Assembly: GCA_030522415.1 (NCBI GenBank) | Contig: CM060130.1 | Span: 21,216,965 to 21,280,964 of the forward strand | Direction: 5' to 3' | Source: Channallabes apus | Lineage: Eukaryota; Chordata; Actinopteri; Siluriformes; Clariidae | Length of the DNA stretch: 64,000 nucleotides | Shown: piece by piece, positions 1-12,081 of the stretch | Layout of the letters: the number at the start of each line of letters is the position of its first letter | Position numbering within the stretch: the first letter of the stretch is position 1 | Notes under the pieces: generated by a model | Database searches by the model: none | The model's input: the letters and a program-made list of their open reading frames with translations, nothing else | What the model was told of the DNA's origin: nothing | Translations under genes and position numbers: made by a program

Positions 1-1498
1 TGGCCATTTTTCAGTGTTTTACTATCTCGCTTCAAAGAATAATCATTTAAAATGAAAATTATTAATATTTCTTTGAGTATTGATACGAATATTGGTGTAA
101 GCTTCTAGAAGTATGTGAACTGTAAAAAAAAAAAAAAATAAATAAATAAAAAAAATAAAAAAAAAAAATGTTGCTTAAATTGGGGTTTTAATAAAAGTTT
201 TAAATATTAAAAGTTTTAAGTTTAAATAAAAATCTAGTAATAAACTTCTGCAGCATCCATCACCATGTCAAATTCATGTTTCAATATCTTAACAATTTAG
301 CATTTTACAATAATACACTTTTCAGGTTTATGTCTTTATATGTGAAATCTCAATTGGCCAAGTTTCATCTGAAAAAAATAATAAATACGGACACTAAAAC
401 ATAAAATGTAATGAAACTATATATTAACTAATATGTTTCTTATCTGATAAAAATATAAATGTGTATGAAATTTTACAAAACATTACGCATGGATCAGGAG
501 ATACGGAGTGTTAAGTATTATGAAAAATGGTGTTATATGATTATATCTGAAAATTTACTTTCCCGCCTATATATTTGAGACACTTTTTAGCACGAATCCC
601 ATGTTTTGACCAAGTATTAGTGCTCAGGCGTATGCTTTAGGCTGCATATAACAGATGGACAGTAGCAGAAGGTGGGAGTGAAATTCCTCAAGGATTAGTA
701 TAATCAGGCACATTTCTGGAATTTGCTGTATGTTTTTACTTCTTGGAAAAAAAAGAGTTCAGACTGCAGTTCAATTAGACACAGCTACTTAGGCAAAATG
801 TATATAAAAGGTGTTGAATGGTCCTGAAGGTTGTGAGGATTCTAGTCATGTTCATTCTGTCATTGCGTAGAGGAGATAAACAATCAGACTCTATGGAATG
901 CACTTTGCAGTTAATGTGTCAATTCCTAACCACGTGTGTGCAAAATGTCCACTATACAATTCATCCCTAAACACACCGAGTTAATAACACTGAATCAGTG
1001 CTTTATTCGAGAGGAATTTAATCTGTGTTTCTCAGAACAATGCAATACAGAGAAACCACAGAAATAGTGAATATTTAAGGCTTAGTGAGTTTAATGGGAA
1101 GTAAACTCATAGTTCATAATAAGTTGAGAAATCAGATTTGTTGTTTTGGGATATTGCATATATTTTTTGACGAGAGGGAAATACAGCATATTTCATACTT
1201 TTTATGCACCATATGACAAATAAAATATTTTAGATAATTATACACATGATTATTTATTATTTTAAAAGCTATCAAACAACAAAACATACTTTTTTCCCCT
1301 TTGCATTCTATATAATCAAATGTATTTACATATCTTAAATAACTACAACTGGAGCTCAATTTTTTATTTTAAGTTGCTAGTTTGCTTTTTTACTTGTTTA
1401 TTTAGACATACAGTACCTCAGTGTCCTCATTAATACAATAATTTCTACATGTGACCAACAGGTGGCAGCATTATAACATCAAGCGAACATTCAGTGAG
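1..1498. other. AT-rich spacer, no gene seen
   Basis: Strongly AT-rich sequence with A/T homopolymer runs (for example near 124-170). Open frames are short, carry no recognisable domain, and are what AT-rich DNA gives by chance. No repeat was matched to another part of the window. Confidence 0.6.
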
Positions 1499-1795
1499 TC
1501 AAACTCACTCATCGTCTATACCGCTTTATTCTTTATACAGGGTCGTGGGGGGCCTGGAGTCTATCCCAGGAGACTTAAGGCGTGAAGCAGGATACACCCT
1601 AAATGGAATGCTAATCCATCACAGGGCACACACAAACTCACATGCTCATTGATACACTATGGGCAATTTAGGAACACCAATTAGCCTAATACCAGAAGGA
1701 AACTCACCAAGCATGGGGAGAACATGCAAACAGACCGGAGTCGGGAATCGAACCCGGACCCTGGAGGTGCAAGGCAACTGTGCTAGCCACTCTTT
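1499..1795 (-). repeat. tRNA-like teleost interspersed repeat, copy 1
   Basis: The reverse strand starts with a tRNA-like block (GTGGCTAGCACAG..., then GGGTTCGATTCCC, a perfect pol III B-box, near 1744-1757). It continues through text shared with a second copy at 36204-36575: the CATGTTCTCCCC block, the GGCTAATTGGTGTTCC block and the terminal AGCGGTATAGA block. It is diverged from copy 2, so probably old. Class is uncertain: a SINE by its tRNA-like head, or a tRNA-headed non-autonomous DNA element. Confidence 0.75.
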
Positions 1796-2283
1796 GCTAT
1801 ATTTGCTGTAATAATTCAGACTACATACTGTCAACCTGAAATAACATAATTCCTTTAATATGAATAGAAATTTCTCACTCACTGTAGTGTTTATCCTGTA
1901 CTGGATTCGCTAACAGATTTTTTAATTATTTAAAGACAGTATGTACAACTTATTCTTTTTTGTACCGTTTTGCTAAGTTGTTTCCATTTAATAAAAATTT
2001 TTATTTTGTTATTGCCTTTTTTAATCCTGTTAAAACAATACTACATACATACATACATACATACACATATATATAAAATAATTATATAAATTATAATATT
2101 AAAGCAGGGGCTAATTTGTTTTTCTTCACTTAGATTAAACTAAAAATACATTTAGCACATTTTTCTTCATGTTGTGATTCGGAATAGAATGTACAGGGAG
2201 TCCAATGCATTTATGTGATTTAAATGAAAAGTCATTATATCGATATGGAGCTTTACTCACTTTTTCAACACACTGCTATTATT
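1796..2283. other. AT-rich spacer with (CATA)n
   Basis: No gene seen. Contains a short CATA tandem tract near 2041-2064 followed by an AT-rich run. Confidence 0.5.
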
Positions 2284-3795
2284 TTGAACACTTTTCCACA
2301 TTTTGTCACATTACAGCCACAAACATGAATAAATTTTATTGGAATTCCACATGAAAGACCAATACAAAGTGGTGTACACGTGAGAAGTGGAACAAAAATC
2401 ATACATGATTCCAAAAAATTTTTTTACAAATAAATAACTGCAAAGTGGGATGTGCGTAATTATTCAGCCCCCTTTGGTCTGAGTGCAGTCAGTTGCCCAT
2501 AGACATTGCCTGATGAGTGCTAATGACTAAATAGAGTGCACCTGTGTGTAATCTAATGTCAGTACAAATACAGCTGCTCTGTGACGGCCTCAGAGGTTGT
2601 CTGGAGCAACGACACCATGAAGTCCAAAGAACACACCAGACAGGTCAGGGATAAAGTTATTGAGAAATTTAAAGCAGGCTTAGGCTACAAAAAGATTTCC
2701 AAAGCCTTGAACATCCCACGGAGCCACTGTTCAAGCGATCATTCAGAAATGGAAGGAGTATGGCACAACTGTAAACCTACCAAGACAAGGCCGTCCACCT
2801 AAACTCACAGGCCGAACAAGGAGAGCTCTGATCAGAAATGCAGCCAAGAGGCCCATGGTGACTCTGGACGAGCTGCAGAGATCTACAGCTCAGGTGGGGG
2901 AATCTGTCCATAGGACAACTATTAGTCGAGCACTGCACAAAGTTGGCCTTTATGGAAGAGTGGCAAGAAGAAAGCCATTGTTAACAGGAAACCATAAGAA
3001 GTCCCGTTTGCACAGCAAACATGTGGAAGAAGGTGCTCTGGTCAGATGAGACCAAAATGGAACTTTTTGGCCAAAATGCAAAACACTGTGTGGCGGGAAA
3101 CTAACACTGCACATCACTCTGAACACACCATCCCCACTGTCAAATATGGTGGTCATCATGCTCTGGGGGTGCTTCTCTTCAGCAGGGACAGGGAAGCTGG
3201 TCAGAGTTGATGGGAAGATGGATGGAGCCAAATACAGGGCAATCTTGGAAGAAAACCTCTTGGAGTCTGCAAAAGACTTGAGACTGGGGCAGAGGTTCAC
3301 CTTCCAGCAGGACAACGACCCTGAACATAAAGCCAGGGCAACAATGGAATGGTTTCAAACAAAACATGTCCATGTGTAAGAATGGCCCAGTCAAAGTCCA
3401 GATCTAAATCCAATCGAGAATCTGTGGCAAGATCTGAAAACTGCTGTCCATCTAATCTGACTGAGCTGGAGCTGTTTTGCAAAGAAGAATGGACAAGGAT
3501 TTCAGTCTCTAGATGTGCAAAGCTAGAGACATACTCTAAAAGACTGGCAGCTGTAATTGCAGCAAAAGGTGGTTCTACAAAGTATTGACTCAGGGGGCTG
3601 AATAATTACACACACCCCACTTTTCAGTTATTTATTTGTAAAAAATGTTTGGAATCATGTATGATTTTCGTTCCACTTCTCACGTGTACACCACTTTGTA
3701 TTGGTCTTTCACGTGGAATTCCAATAAAATTGATTCATGTTTGTGGCTTTAATGTGACAAAATGTGGAAAAGTTCAAGGTGGCCGAATACTTTTG
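2284..3795 (+). mobile_element. Tc1-like transposon A (inactive)
   Basis: A roughly 1.5-kb element with long inverted repeats. The left one (about 2284-2425) and the right one (about 3650-3795) are near-perfect reverse complements, including a block with TGTGACAAAATGTGG and a block with ACCAATACAAAGTGG. The outermost bases at the left end are degraded, so no clean TA duplication is visible. The single interior gene is a frameshifted Tc1 transposase. A GT microsatellite abuts the right end. Confidence 0.9.
2617..3588 (+). pseudogene. Tc1-like transposase, frameshifted
   Basis: Encodes a Tc1/mariner cut-and-paste transposase in pieces. The pieces are an N-terminal helix-turn-helix (SKEHTRQVRDKV..., GYKKISKALNI), a second DNA-binding half (about 2855-3049), then the DDE domain. 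The first catalytic Asp is in LWSDETKMELF near 3036-3066, the second in FQQDNDPEH near 3302, and the SPDLNPIEN-like third block near 3393-3420 lies in another frame. Several indels separate the pieces and no continuous frame spans the about 325 codons expected of the family. The chosen start is the ATG at 2617. It cannot supply active enzyme as it stands. Confidence 0.9.
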
Positions 3796-3800
3796 CAAGC

Positions 3801-3801
3801 C

Positions 3802-3832
<31 letters not shown>

Positions 3833-3838
3833 ATATAT
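3801..3838. repeat. (GT)n/(AT)n microsatellite
   Basis: GT dinucleotide run grading into TATA-type repeats immediately beside Tc1-like element A. Confidence 0.9.
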
Positions 3839-4783
3839 ATCTTAAGTTGACTCAAGCTGTAATTCACATATTTAAGTCAGCTCAAATACTATTGAATGTG
3901 GGCTCAATAAATTATATTTCTCTAGGGTTGACTTTCATCTACTCATTAAGGTAAATTGTCTCCCATTATAGTCTATTGATGTGGTTGTTTGGACCACAAA
4001 AAAAAACATTTTTTTTAAACTAGCAAATATTTTACTTTTGAAGACACCAATGTGTCAGACACACAGAAGAGAGTCTATGTCTCTCCAAATCCAGTCATTT
4101 GGATGGCTTCATACAGTAGGTCTACGTACATCCAGTCCTCCTGTATTTGAATTCAATGTTTAGAGCACAGACCTGACAAAACACCACTCCTAATGCAGCT
4201 TCATAGTCACCCAGACCCTCAAGGACTACAGTCACCTCCAACTCCATATCAACTTAATCAGCTTGTTCATGCTCCTCCTGTAGCTCCAAAAGTCCTACTG
4301 TCTACCATCTGACCCAAACCTCAACAGCGGAGCTCTGGTTAAAGAGAACAAGAGGAGTCACAAAGTGACAATGTCTAGTAATGATAAAAATAAAAGATAA
4401 GGAGAGGTAAATACTGTTTCTGGAAGTCTAATGATGTGTTAAAGCTATATATTGTATTGCCTCATATTTTAAAAGATTTGTCAGTCTTTGTAGTCAGGAG
4501 TAACTGCATGTTTGGAGTGATGTTTTCAGAAATTCATACAGATAAGTTAAGCGATATACAGTAGGACTTAATATGATGTAACAGAGATGAGCAGTAGCAC
4601 CACTACTCCTTAACAGTTAAACACAAACTTTTGATAGCTGAGCACTCATGTGGCTATGGATGCAAAATAGCATGTTGAATTACATGAACTGAAAAAAAAA
4701 AAACTTGTTGCAATAAATGTTTGAATTGAAGGAAATCCTTACAGCATTTACAATGCTTGGAATTTTTGGAACTGCAATTTATT
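3839..4783. other. Spacer without recognised gene
   Basis: About 0.9 kb in which no domain, repeat partner or RNA gene was recognised. Small open frames lack any family signature. Confidence 0.5.
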
Positions 4784-4940
4784 ATGAAAATGAAAAATGT
4801 AATTCAAGCATTTAAAATTCAATGCAAAAATATTCAAGTTACTAAATTGCTTTTCAAAATTTTTTTTAAATGTTAAAAATACAATCTTTAATACTTTTTA
4901 ACCTCACAAATTCAGGTCGACAAAATTCAGGTCTTCACAT
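4784..4940 (+). repeat. Interspersed repeat family R, copy A
   Basis: Matches the reverse complement of 36024-36198. Shared blocks are TGTAATTCAAGYATTTAAAATTC, CAAAAATATTCAAGT, CACAAATTCAGG, GTCGACAAAATTCAGG and GGTCTTCAYATC. The right edge of copy A is the Ginger target site. The right edge of the other copy is the retrovirus target site, so both large elements inserted into members of one older repeat family. Confidence 0.7.
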
Positions 4941-5123
4941 CCGGTGTTCCGGGAAATTCAGTGTCCCTATGTTTCCCTGGTCGCGCGCAGATTCAAATCA
5001 TGACGTCACTCGCTACCTAATGCTGAGAAGGCGAACGAGGATTTTAACCGTTTTTCTCTCGTTTTAAAGTGTTTTTACGAACTTTGTGAATTAAACAGAT
5101 AACCTGTGCAAAATAATCGAGTG

Positions 5124-6694
5124 CACTGTAAAAAAATTCTTGCTACTCCAACTAAAAAATTTCTAGTGACCTGTTGCATCTAAAATTTTTAGTTGGCTCA
5201 ATTTAAGTTGTATAAACTATTTTGTTTTTGCTGTGCTGATTACCTCTAAATGTACACACAAATTGAAATAAAACATTCTGTCAACTAAATGTTCTATGCT
5301 GAATAAACATGCCTAGTTAGGCCAACAAGCAGTCTCAAATTGAAATATAATGTTGTGTCAATTAAATGTTCCAAGTTGACTGAAAGGTATATTTTGAATT
5401 GGAAATTATGCTTGCATAATTATAAAATTAACATCTTAAAGTTTACTTGAGTAGGTTATTCACTGTAGCCACATTTCAAATAACATGACACATTCCTCTA
5501 AATTTGAATATTTTTTTTAATGTAAACTTTAAACACCTGTTAAAGACTATCAACATTGATTAAGTGCAATCCAGATACGCTATTTCAACAAATAAACAAC
5601 TGCTGCATTGTTATAACAAAATATGCAAATAATATTCCAAAATGCAAGAACAGTGGCCTTAACATTCATGTTACAAAGCTTACTAATATCACACTCAGTC
5701 AAAACAGTATACTGGATAAATAGACTTCTGCTTTGAGGAACAAAACATACTGATATTTCTCAGTAAAAACGTGCAGTGGCTTATTTGAAAATAATAAAAT
5801 ATTTGCTTTAACTCAGAAATTGTTTAAGATAAAAAAAATAAATAAGTAAATGTTGTGAAATAATTTTGCCAAGCTCCAAGATTGTTTGCAGATGCAGTAA
5901 GCAGTGTTTCCCAGATATTCTCCCTAATACCTGAAATACAAAAAGAAAAATATATGAATAACTAATTAAGTAACCGTTTGTAGTTCAAAACCATTAAAAA
6001 TCCTAGACAAAAAAATGTCCGTTTAGCCATTATAACCGTTTTCAGACACTATAAGGTTAATGAATGATGAAGGAGTGAGAACATTAAGCTCCCTCAGTGG
6101 CGCACTAACGCGCCGTCTTTTTCAAATAGCCTTTGAAATTATCAGTCATTAAGATGATTAAAATGCATGTAACGTAATTAAACTTTAGCGGTTTCATAGA
6201 TTAACATTAATGTCAATGTACATACCATCTGAAAAAAAAAATGCGTTAGGAGCTGAAACGAGTGCATTGCCAGATAACTACTGTAACACTCCAAATTATA
6301 TACATAAACACTCGAAAATATAATGTTCTAAAGCTTGCTGCTGGATAATATATATGTTATAAAGCTAAAATTGCTGATTACTTTGCAGGACAGTTAGTTT
6401 CCATGAAGTACTCACCATTTCGGCAGGAAATAGCGGGAAGTTCGAAAATTCTGGAAGAACGCTTTTGCGCATGCGCAGAGGTCCCTCTTGTTCGTCCAAC
6501 ATAAAATTGTTTGTGTGCAGTTAAATGTTTCATGAACAGTTATACTCGTTGCCTTGATGAAACTTTCGTAGTTGAGTAATGAAATTTATACAGTCATTGA
6601 GAAAACATTTTTCTTTTTTGACACCAGCATTATATTAGCCCAACATATATTTCTTTTTTCCAACAACTATTTTCAGGATTTATTTTTTACAGTG
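5124..6694. mobile_element. Non-autonomous DNA element with CACTGTAAAAAA ends
   Basis: Begins CACTGTAAAAAAAT and ends in the inverted ATTTTTTACAGTG, with TG on both outer sides (5122-5123, 6695-6696). It lies in the left arm of the Ginger element, exactly in the stretch missing from the right arm, which supports later insertion. Interior is AT-rich with no transposase. Subterminal match beyond about 14 bp is weak, so the boundaries rest mainly on the tips. Confidence 0.45.
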
Positions 6695-6773
6695 TGTCTT
6701 TTCACTTTTTTGTATTTGAAGATAATTCAGTCATTTTTAAACCGCTGCAAAAGGCTGGTTTGCTGGGCGAGTA

Positions 6774-7318
6774 CTGACATCGCGACTACTTTTATTACAC
6801 TTTTATTAGCTGTGTGATGTGATACTGATTTATTCTAAATATATTTAAGGTTATACTTTGTAATTTATTATAACATGTAACTCAAGGGTAGAGTGTATAC
6901 TCGTGATAACAAGGATAGTCTTTTTTTTTTTTTTTACCCACTCAAACATCCAGTTCTATTAAACCACCTGGTTACATATCAAACACACAGGTACAGCACT
7001 TATAGGACAACACACTCATAGTTACTCATCTTATTCACATCTATCTATCTATCTATCTATCTATCCATCCACCGCATATGATGGGGAAACATGATATCCT
7101 GAAGTCCATGATACTGTATGGATATACATGATAAAACAGACATACATAATTGGCACAGCACATATTATAATAGCACTTTTACATTAAATAATGTATCTGA
7201 ATTGGTTATTTTTCTTTAATTTCAGAAAGTATGGAAACTTGAAGTTTATTACAAATGTTAACTGGGTGAATTGATTTCCAGGAATCTCTTGTTAAAAATA
7301 GTATTTTTAAAAAAACAT
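6774..7318 (+). repeat. Ginger inner inverted repeat, left arm
   Basis: Reverse complement of 15858-16434 along its whole length, starting CTGACATCGC and ending in the TTAAAAATAGTATTTTTAAA block. Contains an (ATCT)n tract at about 7031-7063, matched by (GATA)n in the other arm. Differences are scattered substitutions, microsatellite length and small indels. Confidence 0.9.
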
Positions 7319-7526
7319 CATCTCACTGTATTACCTAAGCACACAAGTCTCTGAGTCAGTTTCAGACGTCCATGATACTTCCACAGCCAGTAGGAGGAGG
7401 GAAACCGATTTTCCTGATGCACAGGAAAATACGTTTCCCATACTTCAATTTAAAAGACTGTTTTTTAAAACATTATTTTATTGTGTTTGTATGTATGTGT
7501 TTACACACACACATGTATATATTGTA
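7319..7526. other. Unassigned Ginger interior
   Basis: About 0.2 kb between the left inverted repeat and the palindromic element at 7527. Nothing recognised. Confidence 0.4.
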
Positions 7527-9553
7527 CACCCTAAAAAATGCTGGGTTAAAAACAACCCAGTCTGGGTTGTTTTTAACCCCGCTGCTGGGTAAATATAGGA
7601 CTAACTAAATGCTGGGTTAATTTAACCCAGAAAGATGGGTTATTTGTTTAACCCAACAAGATGGGTTAAATATTCAATCCAAAAGGTACATTCAATTAAA
7701 TGTCATATTTAACTATAATGCTGGGTGAATTCTACCACATAAATTGGTCAAATGTTCTACCCATATGGTTGGGGTTTGTTGGTTCATTTTAACTGGAATG
7801 TTTGGTTAATTCTACCTCACAAATAAATAGGTTATTATTTTCATGTTTTACAGTGAATCTGTTTAAAAAAAAAAAAAAAAAAACACCCATGTCTATTAAA
7901 CAGTTAAATTACTTTGATATACTGGTCTATTACAAAAAAACATACATATATGCAATAAACAACATCCTATTACATGTTCTTAGAAAAAACATTTATTTTT
8001 CAAAAGCACAAGAACAGATAATCAACAGTGACATCATTACTATACTATTACTGATAAGGGCAGAATGGAGTAATTGCACAAATAGACTGAGGCAGCTTCT
8101 ACAGAGCAGGATCTCTCTGAGACTTCAGATATCTTTTCTGCAGATCAAAACTATCCAGCCCTGGTCTCATGTTAACATACAAACACTGTCTATGACTTTT
8201 CAGGTAGGCCTCGCTATTTCATAGCAACATTACAACATTACTGAGAGCAGCGCTGGTCATTATCTCTCTCATTATCTCTAAGTGCCTCGACACTTCAGCC
8301 ACAATGTTGGTTCCAACCTTAGAAAGAAAGAAATGGAAAAAGTAAACATTTTGTTGAATAGCAAAGATTATACTGAATAAGACTATTAATTTGTTGTGAA
8401 ATAGGATTGATACTAAAAAATTACAAAGCTGCCCATTAAGATAGGGTATAGGTAACCTAAAACAAAAACATGGAGACAGCTACTACCAAAAATAAAACAG
8501 CAGAATAAGCATGGCTTTTAGGATACAGCTCTTTATGTCAGACTAGTTGATATTGTGGTCTGCATTGATTTTAAGCTAATTACCGAAAAATGCCATAGCT
8601 GTGTCATACTGGTACATTACAATCACCAAAATATTAATACTTCCATCTAGTAGTTATCTGTACCGCTGTGGTACTTTTTCCTGTAGTTGGCGCGCTGACT
8701 GATAGTTAATTTAACTTTGGTTAAAGAGAGCTACCTGGTTAGCTTACATGCTATTACTGGTGATACATTTGCATACTTGCCAAAGGGGGAAAGGTGTAAC
8801 ATATTGTTATAACTCGGGAGAAACGCAGGAGAAATTTGACCGCAGAGTAAATTACTAGCTGGTGAAAAACGGGAGGGTTAGCAGGTCTGTATATTTGTGA
8901 GAGGGTCAGTGTTTTGTAACACACCAGCATTTTATTGTCTCAAGCAGTGAGATTAATAAAGTTCTAAAGTGGTTGCTAACGCTAGCAAACTAACTAAATG
9001 CCTCCGTCATGCTAGCAATACAGTTAACAGTTTAGCGTTCATTCATCACTTCACCATCTTCGTAACCCTGCAAACATTCTACAGAGAAAGCTAAAAAGCT
9101 CAGACATCTTAGCAGTTTCTTTCATACACAGGTGGGGAGGCTAGCAGCTATTCTCAGCTAAATTATCATCCAGTACCTCAGACCAGCCGGAAAGTTTGTG
9201 TGTAACCTTAACACGGGAGCAGTAATAAATGTTACATATAGTGATACTTTTTCAGTCATATGTGAATTAGGTGAGTGAACATGTGTATACAGACCTTGTA
9301 TTTAACGCCATTTCCCCTTAAATGTCCGAGGAGGATGAACCGTCATCAGCGGTGTGGGAGCTCAAGAGACACGAAGCTGAGTGACAGCCGCTGAATCCAC
9401 CGGTGAACTTTGGGGGAGGAGGCGAGCAAACTTCAACCCAGCAGCTGGGTAACACAAAAACTACCCAACTCTCTGTAAATAACCCAGAAAAATTACCCAA
9501 CAGCGGCAACCCAGCGTTTGGGTAGAAAAAACAACCCAACATTTTTTAGAGTG
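7527..9553. mobile_element. Non-autonomous element with TGGGTT/AACCCA subterminal arrays
   Basis: About 2.0 kb, starting CACCCTAAAAAATGCTGGGTT and ending in the inverted counterpart AACCCAACATTTTTTAGAGTG. TA flanks both sides (7525-7526, 9554-9555). Both ends carry many spaced copies of TGGGTT or AACCCA over 150-250 bp, in opposite orientation, a layout typical of transposase-binding subterminal arrays. The interior has no transposase; the longest frame (7802-8224) shows no domain. It sits inside the Ginger element and so is younger. Superfamily is not assigned; the CACYC tip suggests a CACTA-like group, but the 2-bp flank does not fit that well. Confidence 0.7.
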
Positions 9554-9825
9554 TATGCTTGTGTGTTGGGGGTATCTGTTCAAAAGGCTTAGGTACAATG
9601 TTACAGTTATCTGTAGTACAAATGTTATATATGTTTATCATTACACTGTTATATACAAAACTATTCACGAGTCCAAAAATACAATAAATAATGAATATTC
9701 CAAATATTAAAAATATTTACATGTCAGGTTCTACATGAAAAAGAAAAGCCAATGTGACAAAGTAACACAGAAGAACTGTGTGTGTTTGTTTTGTTACACA
9801 CACACACACACACGTATGTATTTAT

Positions 9826-10048
9826 GTACAGTACCAGTCAAAAGGATGGACACACCTTCTAATTCAAAGATTTTTTTGATTTGTGATTTATTTTATACAA
9901 TAAAGAACAATACTGGCTATTTAGTAATTGGATTTGGTACCATTTGTAAATGGTATTAGGCAATTAAGTAACAATCATCACAACATGCCAACAGTCAGCT
10001 GTTATTTTTAAATGCAAAAGTCAGGTCTGTGTGCTAAACAGAAATATC
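9826..10048 (+). repeat. Tc1-like terminal-repeat fragment
   Basis: Starts with the common fish Tc1 end CAGTACCAGTCAAAAGGATG and ACACACCTTCTAATTCAA, then decays. No transposase follows. A related end lies inverted at 13912-14126, but genuine Ginger exons lie between, so the two are separate scraps. Confidence 0.6.
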
Positions 10049-10050
10049 AA

Positions 10051-10679
10051 ACAAAGAGATGGTGGTAGACTTTAGGAGAAACAAGACCCCTGTGACTCCT
10101 ATATCTGTCAAGGGGGAGATAGTGGACATTGTCTCCGATTACAAATATCTGGGAGTTTATCTGGACAACAAACTTGACTGGTCACTCAACACAACGGCAC
10201 TCTACAAGAAAGGTCAGAGTCGATTGTACTTTCTTCGAAGGCTCAGGTCTTTTAACGTCTGTAATACCATTCTACAGATGTTCTATGAGACCGTTGTGGC
10301 GAGTGTCATTTTTTACGCTGTGGTCTGTTGGGGTGGTAACATTAAGGTGTCTGATAAGAACAAACTGGACAAGTCAATTAAAAAGGCCGGATCTGTGCTA
10401 GGCATGGAGCTTGACTCGGTGGATGTAGTAGCAAAGAGGAGGATTCTGTCCAAAGTACAATCCATTGTGAACAATCCTTCTCACCCGCTATACAGTGTTT
10501 TGGCTGAACAGAGGAGCAGTTTCAGCCAGAGACTGATTACTATCAAGTGTTCCACTGAGCGTCACAGGAAATCCTTTCTCCCAACGGCCATAAAACTTTA
10601 CAACTCTTCGCTGTAACTCATACACACATGTATGTGGATTTTTTCACTGACTGGTATACAACAGGACACTAATACTTAC

Positions 10680-10718
<39 letters not shown>

Positions 10719-10838
10719 CCCCCACCTTCCTTAGTTAACAACTGTGAGCACCTGTAACCGAGCATAAGCAATTTCCCTTTGGGATTAATAAAGTTCTTTG
10801 AATCTTGAATCTTGAATCTTGAATCTGAATCTTGAATC
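10051..10838 (+). mobile_element. L2-type LINE family A, 5'-truncated copy
   Basis: Corresponds to the last 0.8 kb of the LINE at 48529-51541 in opposite orientation. It holds the C-terminal 185 codons, a 3' UTR with a 37-nt T run (10682-10718), the block CCCTTTGGGATTAATAAAG, and a tail of GAATCTT repeats. 5' truncation is typical of target-primed reverse transcription. Inserted into the Ginger interior. Confidence 0.92.
10059..10616 (+). pseudogene. LINE ORF2 C-terminal fragment
   Basis: Open for 185 codons and identical at protein level to the last 185 residues of the full LINE protein encoded at 48746-51556. It begins just after the reverse transcriptase active-site region (MVVDFRRNKTPV) and keeps the thumb and C-terminal part only. 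It lacks endonuclease and catalytic reverse transcriptase motifs, so it is non-functional. Complete identity to the long copy points to recent activity of this family. Confidence 0.9.
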
Positions 10839-10995
10839 TATCACTTTCAGATATAGAAATTTAAAAATATAAATAAAAAAAGAAAAACAAGCAAACATCA
10901 GAAAAAAAATGTAAATGAATAAACAAAATTTAAATGCAAGTAATAAATAAATTACAAAGTAATTGCCTTTATCTGTTATAACAGTCTTACAGCTT

Positions 10996-11198
10996 CACAC
11001 TGCGCACAAAAAAAAGTCCACATCCGTTCGTGGGTTTCCACTGCAAAACATGTGAAACCACCTGTCGCAGGCACTGCAGGCAATCTGAAAGGTAAACACA
11101 ATCACATCAACTGTGCATTTCTGGCATACCTTGCACACAAATACACCACATGACACTCCATCTCTTTGTAGTGAGTCATACACCTCCACCTTGACACA
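10996..11198 (-). pseudogene. Ulp1/SENP protease Cys block and PHD-like finger exon(s)
   Basis: The minus strand reads KVEVYDSLQRDGVSCGVFVCK, matching the catalytic-cysteine segment of C48 (Ulp1/SENP) peptidases, where the Cys follows a D-G-x-S spacing. About 25 residues later comes IACSACDRWFHMFC, a PHD-type C-C...W-F-H-x-x-C core. A GT at the end of VCK and an AG 45 nt later could mark a very short intron, or the stretch is read through. An 8-base T run near 11012 shifts the frame just before what would be the last finger cysteines. The two domains are joined at the C-terminal end of the Ginger gene. Confidence 0.75.
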
Positions 11199-11439
11199 TT
11201 GCACCCTTTACTTCTCATAAAGGCTCTATAATAAAAAATGTAAAAAAAAAAAAAGAAAAGTCAGGACTTGATTCGAAATGTTAATTTAACAGTTCGTAGC
11301 TGTTCATAGGAACTCTCAACATGTAGTATATAGAGGTTCTGATGAAAGTAAGGGGAGCTATAATTTAAATCCAGAACAGACATACAGTATAAGAGAGACG
11401 GCAGAAATTTCAGTTTGGCCAAATTGCCAATCTCATATC

Positions 11440-12081
11440 TGTCACATCTGTGCCACCACGGTCCGGGGAAATACGATCTGGGTCTCCGGACTACTGAGCC
11501 GCACCTTGTCCCCTCCTAGTGTGTGAACGTGGTATGTCTTCCCCTCATCAGCAGAATGATGTGCACCTGTGTCACTCCCTGTGTGTCTCTATAAATGCCA
11601 GTTAGATCCGGACACGTTTGTTCGTGCACTGTTGTCTTCACGTTATGTTGCTTTGTGTCTCCTCACCTCTCTGTGTGTGCGTGTCTCCACCTCAGGGCTG
11701 AGCAGAGTCTGCAGGGTCGGGGTAAGACCTGTCATTACAGGTATCTTGGATTAAAGTCAATGCTGATACGTGAGGCGTGAGCGCCATTATCTCGAGTGAT
11801 TGCTACTGTGTGTTTCTTGGAAGGAAAGGACTGTGCTTGTGTAACTGTGCCCGCCTGCAGACCCAGCCTGAGGAGGTTCCCTGAGGAGCTTCCCCGTTAT
11901 TGTTTTGTTGTGTTTCGTTTGTTACTTGCTTGTGTTTGTTTTTTAGTTTAAGTGCATATTGCAACCAAGACTTTAAAAAAGAAAAAGACTTTAAACTAAG
12001 AAGAGAAAATAAAACGTGAATTTGAGTTTGAACTTGAACCTGCATCTTGCGTCCTTATTGAATAAGCCAGGGAACGTGACA
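11440..12081. mobile_element. Solo LTR (gypsy-like) with 5-bp duplication
   Basis: Starts TGTCACATCTGTG and ends GGGAACGTGACA, inverted TG...CA-type tips, with the perfect 5-bp direct repeat ATATC on both sides (11435-11439, 12082-12086). It contains TCTATAAATGCC (TATA-like, near 11589) and GAAAATAAAACG (polyadenylation-like, near 12006), so the transcriptional direction is probably plus. No internal retroelement region remains, so it is the product of LTR-LTR recombination. It interrupts the Ginger gene between the protease His and Cys blocks. Confidence 0.88.

Noticed and set aside
1740..1795. Functional tRNA gene on the minus strand
   Set aside because: A B-box is present, but the rest does not fold into a tRNA and it belongs to an interspersed repeat with a second copy at 36204.
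10790..10838. Short regularly repeated units as a CRISPR-like array
   Set aside because: The GAATCTT units are the known style of L2-type LINE 3' tails and lack spacers; the same tail occurs at the other LINE A copy.
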